NCBI GenBank assembly: GCA_937927945.1
Contig: CALEYW010000001.1
Location: forward strand, 1 to 55,975
Origin: an uncultured candidate division WPS-2 bacterium
Lineage (GTDB): Bacteria > Vulcanimicrobiota > Vulcanimicrobiia > Vulcanimicrobiales > Vulcanimicrobiaceae
DNA length: 55,975 nt
Direction: 5' to 3'
Shown here: positions 1 to 8,411 of the stretch, in pieces
How the letters are laid out: every line of letters starts with the position of its first letter
How positions within the stretch are numbered: the stretch's first letter is position 1
Translations under genes and position numbers: made by a program
Notes under the pieces: generated by a model
The model's database searches: none
What the model was told of the DNA's origin: nothing
What the model saw: the letters and a program-made list of their open reading frames with translations, nothing else

Positions 1-52
1 TTCGCAAAGCAGTTGACTCACATGCTCTCGGCATCAAGCCCTACAGGCTCCT

Positions 53-211
53 AGGTTGCTGAAAAACCCGCGGTGTCCGGATCGGGCTCGAATGTTTCGT
101 CGAAACGAGGAGCGATGAGGGAGCAACGCCGTAGCGTTGTGACCGACGAGCGACGAAGCTTTCGGCGGAACAGGCGGGTTCGAGACGGTGCCGGGGGGTT
201 TTCAGCAACCT
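53..211. mobile_element. MITE-like element with terminal inverted repeats
   Basis: About 159 bp bounded by inverted ends: 53-69 reads AGGTTGCTGAAAAACCC and 195-211 is its near-perfect complement, GGGGTTTTCAGCAACCT. Weaker complementarity continues inward for about 20 bases on each side. Inside are further small palindromes (TTTCGTCGAAA near 95; AACGC-CGTA-GCGTT near 125). CTAG occurs at both edges (51-54 and 213-216) and could be a target duplication, but the spacing to the repeats differs by two bases. There is no coding capacity, so it would need a transposase elsewhere. GGTTTTTCAGCAACC-type ends are common on transposons of several families, which I cannot resolve further. The rest of 1-292 shows no gene. 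Confidence 0.55.
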
Positions 212-292
212 GCTAGGGCTAGGTCGCCGCCTCGAGCGGCGTCTTTGCGGCCTGTTTCGCGTCGCGGATGCTCGACGGGTCGGTAGCCGGCG

Positions 293-823
293 CTACGGTG
301 CGGGCGATGTCGCGGACGGGGGCGGCAGCGCGACGCGGAACGCGACAAAGTGCGTTTGAGCGTTGCACGTCGCGCATTGCACGAGCATTTTGACGGGCAC
401 GTAGTTCTTATCGACAGGAAACATCGCGGTCTGCCGGGCCGCCGCCCCCTGCGGGAGGTTGAGCGGGTTGGGTTTGATCCAGTGATCCGCGATCACATAC
501 GCGATGTCGTCTTTGTCGGCGAGCGAGTAGGTGATGAGATCGATGAAGTTGCGATGGAGACCGTTGCGCACGACCGTCGTCATCACCATGACACGCTGAT
601 CGGCCGGCACCATCATCGTCTCGGGATGATCGGCCGGCGTTGCGTCCCGCACCTCGAGGACTTGCAGACGAACGATCCCGTTGAACAGTTGGTCGCCGAC
701 CTTGCCGGCGACGCCGGTGACCTGGTTGGCGCCCCCCGGGATCGGCGTCGCCGTCGGCGAGCCGAGCACAGGGACCGTCGCGAGCGAGGCGCATGTGAGA
801 GCAACGAGCGCAAGGCGAAACAT
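293..823 (-). CDS. Secreted protein of unknown function with C-terminal CxxC
   Basis: A 176-residue protein. The start at 823 is chosen because a hydrophobic signal peptide (MFRLALVALTCASL, cleavage probably after VLGS) begins there and GGGAGGG lies about 7 bases upstream; longer readings add low-complexity sequence that does not look like protein. The mature part is probably a beta-sandwich. It ends with a CATC pair near residue 155 that could form a disulfide or bind metal. I do not recognise the family. It lies downstream of the antiporter on the same strand, separated by about 120 bp. Confidence 0.6.
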   Translation of the reverse strand: MFRLALVALTCASLATVPVLGSPTATPIPGGANQVTGVAGKVGDQLFNGIVRLQVLEVRDATPADHPETMMVPADQRVMVMTTVVRNGLHRNFIDLITYSLADKDDIAYVIADHWIKPNPLNLPQGAAARQTAMFPVDKNYVPVKMLVQCATCNAQTHFVAFRVALPPPSATSPAP

Positions 824-944
824 CGGCGAACCCTCCCGCGTGAAGATCGTCGATGCTAGCGCCGGCGCCACCGGAAGCGCAAGGGCCTTCGGGCTTTCGC
901 CGGGGCAACAAGGTCCCGACGAGCCGCATCCACTCCGAAGGGCG

Positions 945-2516
945 TCAATGCTTGATCCGTGAGTGCTCCAGGTCGAGCGCGCGTTGGATTCGGCGCAGAA
1001 CGACATTGTCGATTTCACCGCGTTCGCGCAGCGCGATGAGCGCCTGACGCTCGGCCTCGATCACTTCGTGTTCCGCGCTGGATTGGCGTCGCGCAGCTTC
1101 GCGACTCGTGGGATCGGGCGCACGTTCCGCGCGCTGACGCAGATGTTCGTAACGGCGACGAAGGACTTTCGCGTGCTCCGGATCGATGCGGCCTTCACGC
1201 TCCAGCGCGCTGATGCGCTCGAGCGCAGCTTGGGAGACAGCTGACAACGCACGCTTCAGGTCCTCATCTTCCTCGCTGCCGGTATCGGTAACGTGGAGCC
1301 GCGCGACGGCCGCCGGAAGCGTGAGTCCCCCGCCGACCAACGTGACGACGATGACCGTGAACGTAAGGAAGACGATGAGATCGCGATGCGGAAATTGCGC
1401 GCCGCCCGAGACGGTGAGGGGAATCGCGAGTGCGGCGGCAAGTGAGACGGCGCCGCGCAAGCCCGACCAGGACGCAATCACGGCGTGCTTCCAGTTCGGG
1501 GCCGAGTGCTCCGAGGCACCGCCGACGAATGGGAGATACTCGATCGCCACTATCGAGGCGAAGCGAACGAAGACGACAACGAGGTTGATCGCGAGCGTAT
1601 ACCAGAGTACGTTTTGCCATGAGTAGCGCTCGAACACACGGGCGGCGATGTCGTGCAGCTGCAATCCTACGAGCAGAAAGAGCAGCGCGTTGGCGACGAA
1701 GACGAACGTCTCCCAGAAGCCGCTCAACTGCAGCCGCGTCTCCGGTGTCATGACGGTCGGAGTACGCTGGTTGACGTAGACCCCCGCGGTGACGACGCCG
1801 AGGACTCCCGAGGCGCCAACCCACACGGCGGGAACGTACGCGACGAACGGTAACAGGAGGGAGATGAAGGATTGCAGCTCCGTATCCCTGACGCGGCGCC
1901 ACCCTTCGACTGCTGCTCGACCGGCGGCCAATCCGATGACGATCGCACCGACCGCAGCGATGCCCAGGGATACCGGCATGCTCCCGAGGTCGAAGATCCC
2001 CGTCACCGCCGCGTTCACGGCTACCGCGTAAAGAACGAGAGACAACGCATCGTTGACGAGGCTTTCGCCCTCGACGATCGCGATGAGGTGCCGCGGCATC
2101 CGGAATCGCTCCAGGACCGGCACTGCCGCCAACTCGTCGGTGGGCGCCACGATAGCGCCCAGGACGAATGCGACGGCCCACGTCAGGTTCGGGACGAGCG
2201 CGTGCGCGGTCGCCGCGACGGCGAATGTGGTGACCAGCACGAGGCCGATCGCGAGCATGCCGATCTGCGTGCGGTTCGCCCACATGACGTCCGTCGGAGC
2301 GGTGACGGCTTCCCAGTACAGCAACGGCGGCAAGAAGATCAGCAGCACGAGGTTCGGATCGAGGTGCACGCTTGGCAGACCTGGGATGAATCCGAGCGCG
2401 AGGCCGGCCAGAACGAGCACGATCGGATACGGAATGTTGGCGCGGCGTGCCAGCACGACGAGTGGGATCGTCACAGCCAGCAAACCAACGACCAATCCAA
2501 TCTGCGTTTCCAACAT
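945..2516 (-). CDS. CPA1-family Na+/H+ antiporter
   Basis: A 523-residue inner-membrane cation/proton antiporter of the NhaP/YjcE type (CPA1). The first ~410 residues hold about a dozen hydrophobic segments. Family signatures are visible: APTDELAAVPV at about 124-134 (the unwound-helix TD motif) and GESLVNDA at 150-157, whose Asp is the expected ion-binding residue. Residues after about 415 form a charged, helical cytosolic tail rich in Glu and Arg, which in this family tunes pH response. ATG start at 2516. No operon partner is obvious. The ion (Na+ or K+) cannot be read from sequence. Confidence 0.9.
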   Translation of the reverse strand: MLETQIGLVVGLLAVTIPLVVLARRANIPYPIVLVLAGLALGFIPGLPSVHLDPNLVLLIFLPPLLYWEAVTAPTDVMWANRTQIGMLAIGLVLVTTFAVAATAHALVPNLTWAVAFVLGAIVAPTDELAAVPVLERFRMPRHLIAIVEGESLVNDALSLVLYAVAVNAAVTGIFDLGSMPVSLGIAAVGAIVIGLAAGRAAVEGWRRVRDTELQSFISLLLPFVAYVPAVWVGASGVLGVVTAGVYVNQRTPTVMTPETRLQLSGFWETFVFVANALLFLLVGLQLHDIAARVFERYSWQNVLWYTLAINLVVVFVRFASIVAIEYLPFVGGASEHSAPNWKHAVIASWSGLRGAVSLAAALAIPLTVSGGAQFPHRDLIVFLTFTVIVVTLVGGGLTLPAAVARLHVTDTGSEEDEDLKRALSAVSQAALERISALEREGRIDPEHAKVLRRRYEHLRQRAERAPDPTSREAARRQSSAEHEVIEAERQALIALRERGEIDNVVLRRIQRALDLEHSRIKH

Positions 2517-2573
2517 CGCTTACGCGCCGCGCGTCGTCAGCACCGTCTTCGCAGCCGCCGCACGTCCCGCTGC

Positions 2574-3950
2574 CTACCGCACGGGTTCCGGGAAAGAAGG
2601 CGTCTTGGGGGAACAGCCGTCCTGCGAGCCGACGGGCGGCGTATACGGCAGCGGCTGCGTGTCGGTCACGCCGAACTCGAGCGGGTAGAACGATCCTCCG
2701 TCCGTCATCGTCACCGTCGTCGAGGAACCGGACGAATGTGCGGGCAGCTGGTACGTCGTGATCCAGTACGGCTGAGGCAGGCGGACGCAGCCGAGTTCCT
2801 TGAACTGGCCGTCGACGATAAAGCTGCTGCGCACGGGACCGCCCAGCGGCTTTTCGTAGAAGTACACGAGGTGCGGATCGTCGGTCGGATTGGCGAGCGC
2901 GAACGTGATGCGATGAACGACGCCGTAGTCGCCGAAGTCCCGACCATCATCGCTGGGGCCGAGATTGCGGGGCGTCGGCGCCCGTCCGCCATATTGGACG
3001 GTCGCGGCCGGTCCGCCGACGATATACGCTTGCGAGATCGCACCGAAACCTGTGAGGTCGAACGTACCGTGCCGCCGGTGACCGTCGAACGGCACGCGCG
3101 GTCCCTCGAAATACGCCTCGGGGCGACTGCCCGCGGAGGAACTCACGACGGAGAGGGTGACGGCGCCGCCGCTCACCACGTGAACGTCGAGGGCACCAGC
3201 GACGAGCTCGCCCTGCAGAATCAAGCCGTGCCGCACGATGAACGGCTTCCCCGGTACGATGTCGACGACGGCCCCTTCGTTATTCAGCTGGAATCGCAAG
3301 AAGTCACGTGTCACGGTGTGGCCGACACTCATGACGTCGAGATCCGGACCCGCATCGGACGCTATCAGCTGCACGCGCGAAGGGGCCGTCGCGGTCAACA
3401 CGACGTCGAGATCGTGCGGCAAGCCGATATCCGAGTGGTAGTAGTACAGCCGCGCCGGCCGGTCGGCCGCGACGGTGCCGCGAAAGATCACTCCTTCGCT
3501 TTGAAGATACTCCGGGTCGTCACTCAAGAACAGGACAGCGGGCGCGGCCGGGGCAACGACCACACTGTTGAGCGTTACGGTCGTGATGCCGGTCACCGCA
3601 GCGTCGCCCGTATCAGCCACGATCGTCACCGTCACATTCACGGCGGCGCGCGACCCCGACGCGAGCGGGAGCAAGGGCCACGGAGCGATCGGTCCGTAGC
3701 CGACGGAGGCGCCGGGACGGAGCGTCGGCCGAATCTGCCGATCCAGCGCAACGCGAATTTGTGCATCGAGGAACGGGGCATCGGCGGCGGGTGAACCGGT
3801 AACGTCGAGCGAGATGCTCGACGGAATCACTCCCGCCGGCAGCGACGAAGGGGACGGCGACGGCGACGGGGCCTCGCTCGGCTGCGCAACCGCGGCGTTC
3901 CCGATGAGCACGAGAGCGATCCCGACCATCGCGACGAATCGTTTGTTCAC
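2574..3950 (-). CDS. Large secreted beta-rich protein, function unknown
   Basis: A 458-residue exported protein starting with GTG at 3950. The N terminus is a clear signal peptide (MNKRFVAMVGIALVLIGNAAVA) followed by a Pro/Ser-rich linker (PSEAPSPSPSPSS) and a long beta-rich body with many Val/Thr stretches and few Cys. Spaced segments such as RHGLILQGEL and ARLYYYHSDI look like surface-exposed beta-sandwich strands. No catalytic motif is recognisable. It may be a cell-surface or extracellular structural protein; that is inference from composition only. Confidence 0.65.
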   Translation of the reverse strand: MNKRFVAMVGIALVLIGNAAVAQPSEAPSPSPSPSSLPAGVIPSSISLDVTGSPAADAPFLDAQIRVALDRQIRPTLRPGASVGYGPIAPWPLLPLASGSRAAVNVTVTIVADTGDAAVTGITTVTLNSVVVAPAAPAVLFLSDDPEYLQSEGVIFRGTVAADRPARLYYYHSDIGLPHDLDVVLTATAPSRVQLIASDAGPDLDVMSVGHTVTRDFLRFQLNNEGAVVDIVPGKPFIVRHGLILQGELVAGALDVHVVSGGAVTLSVVSSSAGSRPEAYFEGPRVPFDGHRRHGTFDLTGFGAISQAYIVGGPAATVQYGGRAPTPRNLGPSDDGRDFGDYGVVHRITFALANPTDDPHLVYFYEKPLGGPVRSSFIVDGQFKELGCVRLPQPYWITTYQLPAHSSGSSTTVTMTDGGSFYPLEFGVTDTQPLPYTPPVGSQDGCSPKTPSFPEPVR

Positions 3951-4022
3951 TTTTCAGATTGCCGCGACGCCATTGATCGTGCCGCTTCGTCTCGTGCGGC
4001 GGCATTCCCGGTCCCGTGGGTT

Positions 4023-4454
4023 CTACGCGTGCACGAACTGTCCCCAGAGCCGCCGGCTCGATGGGGATGCCGCCGGCGTGGTGACAACCGCAATGCCGCG
4101 CGGTGTGAACCGACCGGTGAAATGCCGGTTGCCGATCTGCAGCCACAGGTTTCCCCCGCCGGTCAAGCGGCCGGCGAGGGTCACGGGGTTGCTGAAGTCC
4201 GGCTTGTACGTTCCCTGGATCGTCCCCTCGGGATTGAACGTCAGTATCAGCGTCCCGAAGTCCACGTTGAATTTGCGAATCTTGAAGTAATCGACGGTCG
4301 CTGGGTCGAGAAACGTCTTGTACGTGTATGTGACGCGCTGATTCGGCGGTGGCGTCGGCGCCGGGGTGAACGTGGCGGACGGCGCGGCCGGCGGAGCCGC
4401 GAACGTTACGAAGACCGCGAACGCGGCCGTCGCGAGTCGGAAAGGGCGGTCCAT
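4023..4454 (-). CDS. Small secreted protein, lipocalin-like size, unknown function
   Basis: A 143-residue exported protein. The start at 4454 is supported by AGGAGA 8 bases upstream and an immediate signal peptide (MDRPFRLATAAFAVFVTFAA). A short Pro-rich linker precedes a single beta-rich domain containing repeated short strands (FGTLILTFNPEGTIQGTY and GGGNLWLQIGNRHFTGRF). The pattern suggests a small beta-barrel or a copy of an 'expressed as secreted' domain, but I cannot name the family. It is transcribed in the same direction as the gene at 2574-3950, about 70 bp upstream of it. Confidence 0.6.
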   Translation of the reverse strand: MDRPFRLATAAFAVFVTFAAPPAAPSATFTPAPTPPPNQRVTYTYKTFLDPATVDYFKIRKFNVDFGTLILTFNPEGTIQGTYKPDFSNPVTLAGRLTGGGNLWLQIGNRHFTGRFTPRGIAVVTTPAASPSSRRLWGQFVHA

Positions 4455-4608
4455 GACGAGTCTCCTCGCCTGCGTTCTTACCCGCAACCGGTCCGCCCGG
4501 CGGGGTAGGATCGTGCCGGCCGGGAGCTGTGACAAGGAGCGAACTCAGGGCGACGGCGGTTATGCGATTGGCCAACGCGATCGTGCAACTCGATGCGAAG
4601 AACGCTCG

Positions 4609-5718
4609 GTGATCCCCAGGTTTCTTGACAACCGCGCGGCGTGCCGTGCAATCGCGGTAGCAGCGGTCGTATTTCTCGCGGTCATCACACCGTGGACTTC
4701 GGCACGCGGCGAGGTCATGGCGATTCCGATTCGCGTTGTCGTCGTCACGACGTTCGAGCCGGGAGCCGACAGCGGCGACACTCCGGGCGAGTTCCAATAC
4801 TGGGTCGAGCGACTGCCCCTATCTGAGACCCTCGCGTTTCCGCAGGGCTATCGAGATCTTCGTTACAACGCCGCTCGGGGCGAGCTCGGCATCGTAACGG
4901 GTGAAGGCGCGGAGCGCGGCGCCGCCTCGATCATGGCGCTCGGCTCCGATCCTCGCTTCGATCTTTCGAAGGCCTACTGGGTGATCGCGGGGATCGCGGG
5001 CGTCGATCCGAATGCGGCGTCGGTCGGGTCGGCTGCGTGGGCGAATTGGGTCGTGAATGCCGATCTCGCGTTCGAGGTCGACGCGCGCGATATGCCGCGG
5101 TCGTGGACGACGGGCATCGTTCCTTTCGACCGCAAGACACCGTATGCGCGACCGGCCCCCGCTGCCGACTCGATGCATGGAGTGGAAGCCTACCAGCTCA
5201 ACCCGGAACTCGTGAACTGGGCGTATCAGCTCACTGCTGCGACGCCGCTCGCCGACGACGCAAACCTACGCCAGATCCGCGCGTCCTACGCGAGCTTTCC
5301 GAACGCGCGTCGACCGCCGTTCGTCCTGCGAGGCGATAGCCTGTGCGGCGACCGGTACTGGGTGGGACCGTCCATGAACGCCTGGGCCGAACGTTGGGTA
5401 GCGTACTGGACCGGCGGCCGGGGCACGTTCGCGATGACCGCCGAAGAGGACGCCGGTATCATGCAATCGCTGACGTTCCTCGCTGGGGCCCATCGCGTCG
5501 ACACGCATCGCGTCCTCGTATTGCGCACGGCGAGCGACTACTCAGCGCCGGGCGACCGCGAGGACGCCGCGAGCCTCCTCGAACAAGACGCGAGTAAGAA
5601 CGGAGAATCGGCCTATCGCGAAGCGCTCGAGGCCGCGTACCGAGTGGGCAGCCGCGTCGTAGACGAGCTCTCCGCGCACGGGACCCGCTATCGCGAACAC
5701 CCACCGGTCGCGCGATAA
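4609..5718 (+). CDS. Purine nucleoside permease (NUP) family protein
   Basis: A protein of 369 residues if GTG at 4609 is used, which gives a credible signal peptide (AIAVAAVVFLAVITPWTSARG); an internal ATG at 4717 would remove it. From IPIRVVVVTTFEPGAD onward the whole protein matches the NUP family: ELGIVTGEGAERGAASIMAL, YWVIAGIAGVDPNAAS, a GDS motif (VLRGDSLCGDRYW) and a C-terminal MTAEEDAGIMQSL stretch. Despite the 'permease' name, the fold resembles nucleoside phosphorylases, so a periplasmic nucleoside-binding or phosphorylase-like role is plausible. It converges with the ABC ATPase gene, three bases away. Confidence 0.85.
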   Translation: MIPRFLDNRAACRAIAVAAVVFLAVITPWTSARGEVMAIPIRVVVVTTFEPGADSGDTPGEFQYWVERLPLSETLAFPQGYRDLRYNAARGELGIVTGEGAERGAASIMALGSDPRFDLSKAYWVIAGIAGVDPNAASVGSAAWANWVVNADLAFEVDARDMPRSWTTGIVPFDRKTPYARPAPAADSMHGVEAYQLNPELVNWAYQLTAATPLADDANLRQIRASYASFPNARRPPFVLRGDSLCGDRYWVGPSMNAWAERWVAYWTGGRGTFAMTAEEDAGIMQSLTFLAGAHRVDTHRVLVLRTASDYSAPGDREDAASLLEQDASKNGESAYREALEAAYRVGSRVVDELSAHGTRYREHPPVAR

Positions 5719-5721
5719 TGA

Positions 5722-6537
5722 TTACATATCCTCCGCGTGCGCGTCCGGCGCTATCGCGTCGAGCAGCAACCGCTTTGCGCGATTGAAGGGAATCGAGGCG
5801 ACGTCGCGCGGCCGGGAGACGTCCACGCGCATTTGCAGCGCGATGCGTCCGGGATGCGGGCTGAGCACGACGACCCGGTCGGCGAGATAGACGGCTTCTT
5901 CGACGCTGTGCGTGACGAACAGAATCGTCTTGCGATCGGTCGTCCAAATGTCGAGCAATCGCTTCTGCAGCGCGCTGCGCGTGAGCGCATCGAGCGCGCC
6001 GAAGGGTTCATCCATCAAGATGACGGCCGGATCGTTCGCGAGCACGCGGGCAATTGCGACCCGCTGCTTCATGCCGCCGGAAAGCTCGTGCGGATAGCGG
6101 TCGGCGAAATCACGTAGGCCGACCATCGCAAGGTAGTGGGCGACGCGTTCGGCGATCTCGGCTTTCGGGCGTCGGGCTTGCGTTGGCCCGTACGCGACGT
6201 TTTGCGCGACGCTGAGCCACGGAAAGAGCGCGTAGTCTTGAAAAACCATGCCGCGGTCACGACCCGGTCCCGCGACCGAGACGCCCGCGACGTCGACTGC
6301 TCCACTCGTCGCCGTCTCAAAACCGGCGATGATGCGCAGCAGCGTGCTCTTGCCGCATCCGCTCGCGCCGATGATGCATACGAACTCGCCCGGCTCGACC
6401 GTCAGGTCGATCCCGCGCAGTGCGGCCGTTTCGACGGTCGTGCCGTCGCGGGTGCGCGAGACGTATGTTTTTTCAAGCGCTCGCACGGCGAGCGCCGGCG
6501 GCGGCGCCTCGGCTACCTCGGCTTCACGCGCGAGCAT
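5722..6537 (-). CDS. ABC transporter ATP-binding protein, sulfonate/nitrate/taurine type
   Basis: A 271-residue cytoplasmic ATPase of the SsuB/TauB/NrtD group. Walker A GASGCGKST is at 58-66, Q-loop Gln near 100, signature LSGGMKQR at 152-159, Walker B AVILMDEP at 171-178, and the H-loop His near 210. It is the last gene of a three-gene minus-strand operon; its start overlaps the permease by 14 bp, which implies translational coupling. The family feeds aliphatic sulfonates, taurine, nitrate or thiamine precursors; the exact substrate is not visible. Confidence 0.92.
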   Translation of the reverse strand: MLAREAEVAEAPPPALAVRALEKTYVSRTRDGTTVETAALRGIDLTVEPGEFVCIIGASGCGKSTLLRIIAGFETATSGAVDVAGVSVAGPGRDRGMVFQDYALFPWLSVAQNVAYGPTQARRPKAEIAERVAHYLAMVGLRDFADRYPHELSGGMKQRVAIARVLANDPAVILMDEPFGALDALTRSALQKRLLDIWTTDRKTILFVTHSVEEAVYLADRVVVLSPHPGRIALQMRVDVSRPRDVASIPFNRAKRLLLDAIAPDAHAEDM

Positions 6538-7306
6538 TGGGATTCCACCACAGCGCTCGCCGCCCGATCGCGACGACGATTCGGTCGCTCGTAAAACCGA
6601 GGATGCCGATGAAGAACATTCCGGCGATCACCAGGTCCGTACGGCTCAGGTTTCGCGCGTCCATGATCGCCGCACCGAGCCCTTGCGGTACCCCGGTCAT
6701 CTCGCCGACGACGACGAGCACCCACGCAAAACCCAGACTGATCCGCAAGCCCGTGAAGATCGAGGGCAACGCGGCCGGCATGACGATCTTCGTGAGGATG
6801 GCGGTACGCGCGGTGCCGAGCATTTCGGCGGCTTCGATCAAGCGCGGCTCGACATATTTCACGCCGTCGACCGTGTTGATGAGGATCGGGAAAAACGTAC
6901 CGATGAAGATCAGTGCGACGGCGGCTTTCGGTCCTACCCCGAACAGGATCATCGCAAGCGGCAGCCATGCGGTCACCGGAACGGGGCGCAGAAATTGCAA
7001 GGTCGGATCGACGAACCGCGCGAGCACGGCGCTTCGCCCGAGAACGATGCCGAGCGGCACCGCGACGATCGCGGCGAGCAGAAAGCCGCTAAAAACGCGC
7101 GAGATGCTCGCCAGCGCATGGCCCAGGAGCGTGTGCGAATACGCGTAATCGTAGATTCCGCCGAATGCGAAATCCCACGCGGTCAGCGCTACCGTCGAGG
7201 GCGGCGGTATGAGCGAGAACGTGCTGCGCGCGACGGCGAATTGCCAGAGCCCGACGAGTACGATCGGGAGCGGCAACGCGAGCAGCCAGCGCGGCAGCCG
7301 CGGCAT
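6524..7306 (-). CDS. ABC transporter permease, sulfonate/nitrate/taurine type
   Basis: A 260-residue inner-membrane permease with about six transmembrane segments (first around 9-28). The cytoplasmic EAA loop that docks the ATPase is visible as EAAEMLGTARTAILTKIVMP, followed by ALPSIFTGLRISLG. It belongs to the SsuC/TauC branch of binding-protein-dependent permeases. Its ATG overlaps the stop of the binding-protein gene by one base at 7306, and its own 3' end overlaps the ATPase gene. Confidence 0.92.
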   Translation of the reverse strand: MPRLPRWLLALPLPIVLVGLWQFAVARSTFSLIPPPSTVALTAWDFAFGGIYDYAYSHTLLGHALASISRVFSGFLLAAIVAVPLGIVLGRSAVLARFVDPTLQFLRPVPVTAWLPLAMILFGVGPKAAVALIFIGTFFPILINTVDGVKYVEPRLIEAAEMLGTARTAILTKIVMPAALPSIFTGLRISLGFAWVLVVVGEMTGVPQGLGAAIMDARNLSRTDLVIAGMFFIGILGFTSDRIVVAIGRRALWWNPNARA

Positions 7307-8271
7307 TACACCTTCCCGACCGAACCGAGGACCGATGTGTCGATGAAGCTGCTGTAGTTGGGCAGCTTCGCGATCTGCTTGAGTTCGAGCATCTGCGACC
7401 CGTAGTATTCCGCGCGCTTGCGGTACGGATCATCGATTCGCCATTCGAGATCGACGTTGGGTAGAGCGTAGTCGACGACGTTGGCCGCGATGCCCAGCGT
7501 CTTGACGGTCTTTTCGATGAACTCGGCCTTGTTCTTCGGATTGGCGGCGTGAGCGGTCGCCTGCGCGTGCATCTTCACGATCGACTTGACGAGCGGCAAC
7601 TCGTTCTTGAGCAGCTCCGGTCGCGTCGAGAAGACCATGTTGACCGAGCCGACGGGCGTGTCGTACGGGAAGCTCAAAATCTTCCCCTTTCCGCTGATGA
7701 CGCTGATCGACGGTCCGGGTTCGGCGCCGACGTACGCGTCGACGTCGCCGCGCGCGAGCGCGTTTGCCATATCGCCGAAGCTCAAGCGAATGAGCTGCAC
7801 GTCCGTCTGCATCGCCAGGTTCGCTTTGCGCAAGACTTCGCGAAACACGACTTCCTGGGTTGATCCGGGCTGGTAGGCGACCTTCTTTCCTTTGAGTTGC
7901 GCGATCGTCGCGATCCCGCTGTCCTTGCCGACGACGATGCCCATGCCTTTGTTGCACGTTGCCGCGATGACCACGACCGGCTCGCCGGCTGCCGCACCGA
8001 GCGTCGCTGCCGCAAGACCGAAATTTCCGAAGTCGACCGCGCTGGACACGAGCCCATTCTTGCCGTCGGGCGGGCTATCGAACGGAATGACTTCGACGCG
8101 AACGCCGGACGGAAGGAATTGTTCGTAGAACTGCGGCGTCATCGAGTGGATGAGCTTGAGCGTCCCGATCTTGACGGTCCGCACGTCGGCTGCACGCGCC
8201 GCACGCGGATACGCGACCGTGACGGCGGCACCGAGAGCCCCGCTCAAAAATTCCGTTCGGTTGATGTTCAC
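7306..8271 (-). CDS. ABC transporter substrate-binding protein, SsuA/TauA/NMT1-like
   Basis: A 321-residue periplasmic binding protein. GTG at 8271 is chosen because GAGGAG lies 7 bases upstream and a signal sequence (TEFLSGALGAAVTVAYPRAARA) follows. The mature part starts VRTVKIGTLKLIHS and carries the type-II binding-protein pattern of the sulfonate/taurine/thiamine-precursor family: QLKGKKVAYQPGSTQEVVF, then a hinge to ALARGDVDAYVGAEPGPS. It is the promoter-proximal gene of the ABC operon and diverges from the amidase at 8412, so the two units share a 140 bp control region. The cargo may be an amide that the amidase processes; this is inference from proximity. Confidence 0.88.
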   Translation of the reverse strand: MNINRTEFLSGALGAAVTVAYPRAARAADVRTVKIGTLKLIHSMTPQFYEQFLPSGVRVEVIPFDSPPDGKNGLVSSAVDFGNFGLAAATLGAAAGEPVVVIAATCNKGMGIVVGKDSGIATIAQLKGKKVAYQPGSTQEVVFREVLRKANLAMQTDVQLIRLSFGDMANALARGDVDAYVGAEPGPSISVISGKGKILSFPYDTPVGSVNMVFSTRPELLKNELPLVKSIVKMHAQATAHAANPKNKAEFIEKTVKTLGIAANVVDYALPNVDLEWRIDDPYRKRAEYYGSQMLELKQIAKLPNYSSFIDTSVLGSVGKV

Positions 8272-8317
8272 GCGGTTCTCCTCAGCGCGGCCAGGGCGGT
8301 TTACGTACGGGCTGCGA

Positions 8318-8335
8318 GGCCGGTCGCATCCGGCC
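8318..8335. promoter_or_regulatory. Palindrome between ABC operon and amidase (candidate operator)
   Basis: A perfect inverted repeat GGCCGG-TCGCAT-CCGGCC lies midway between the divergent start codons at 8271 and 8412. The position fits an operator serving both transcription units. No regulator gene is adjacent, so its ligand or protein is unknown. A GC-only palindrome is weaker evidence in a GC-rich genome. Confidence 0.35.
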
Positions 8336-8411
8336 AATGCGTTAATCGGCGCGACGTTCGCCTCGACATTTGCATTCGACGGGGGCAGCGTTCCCGTGCG
8401 AATGGAGGCAG

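Noticed and set aside
1872..3794. 640-codon plus-strand open frame
   Set aside because: It runs antisense to the Na+/H+ antiporter and the secreted protein; composition is Arg/Asp/His-rich with no domain. A typical GC-rich shadow.
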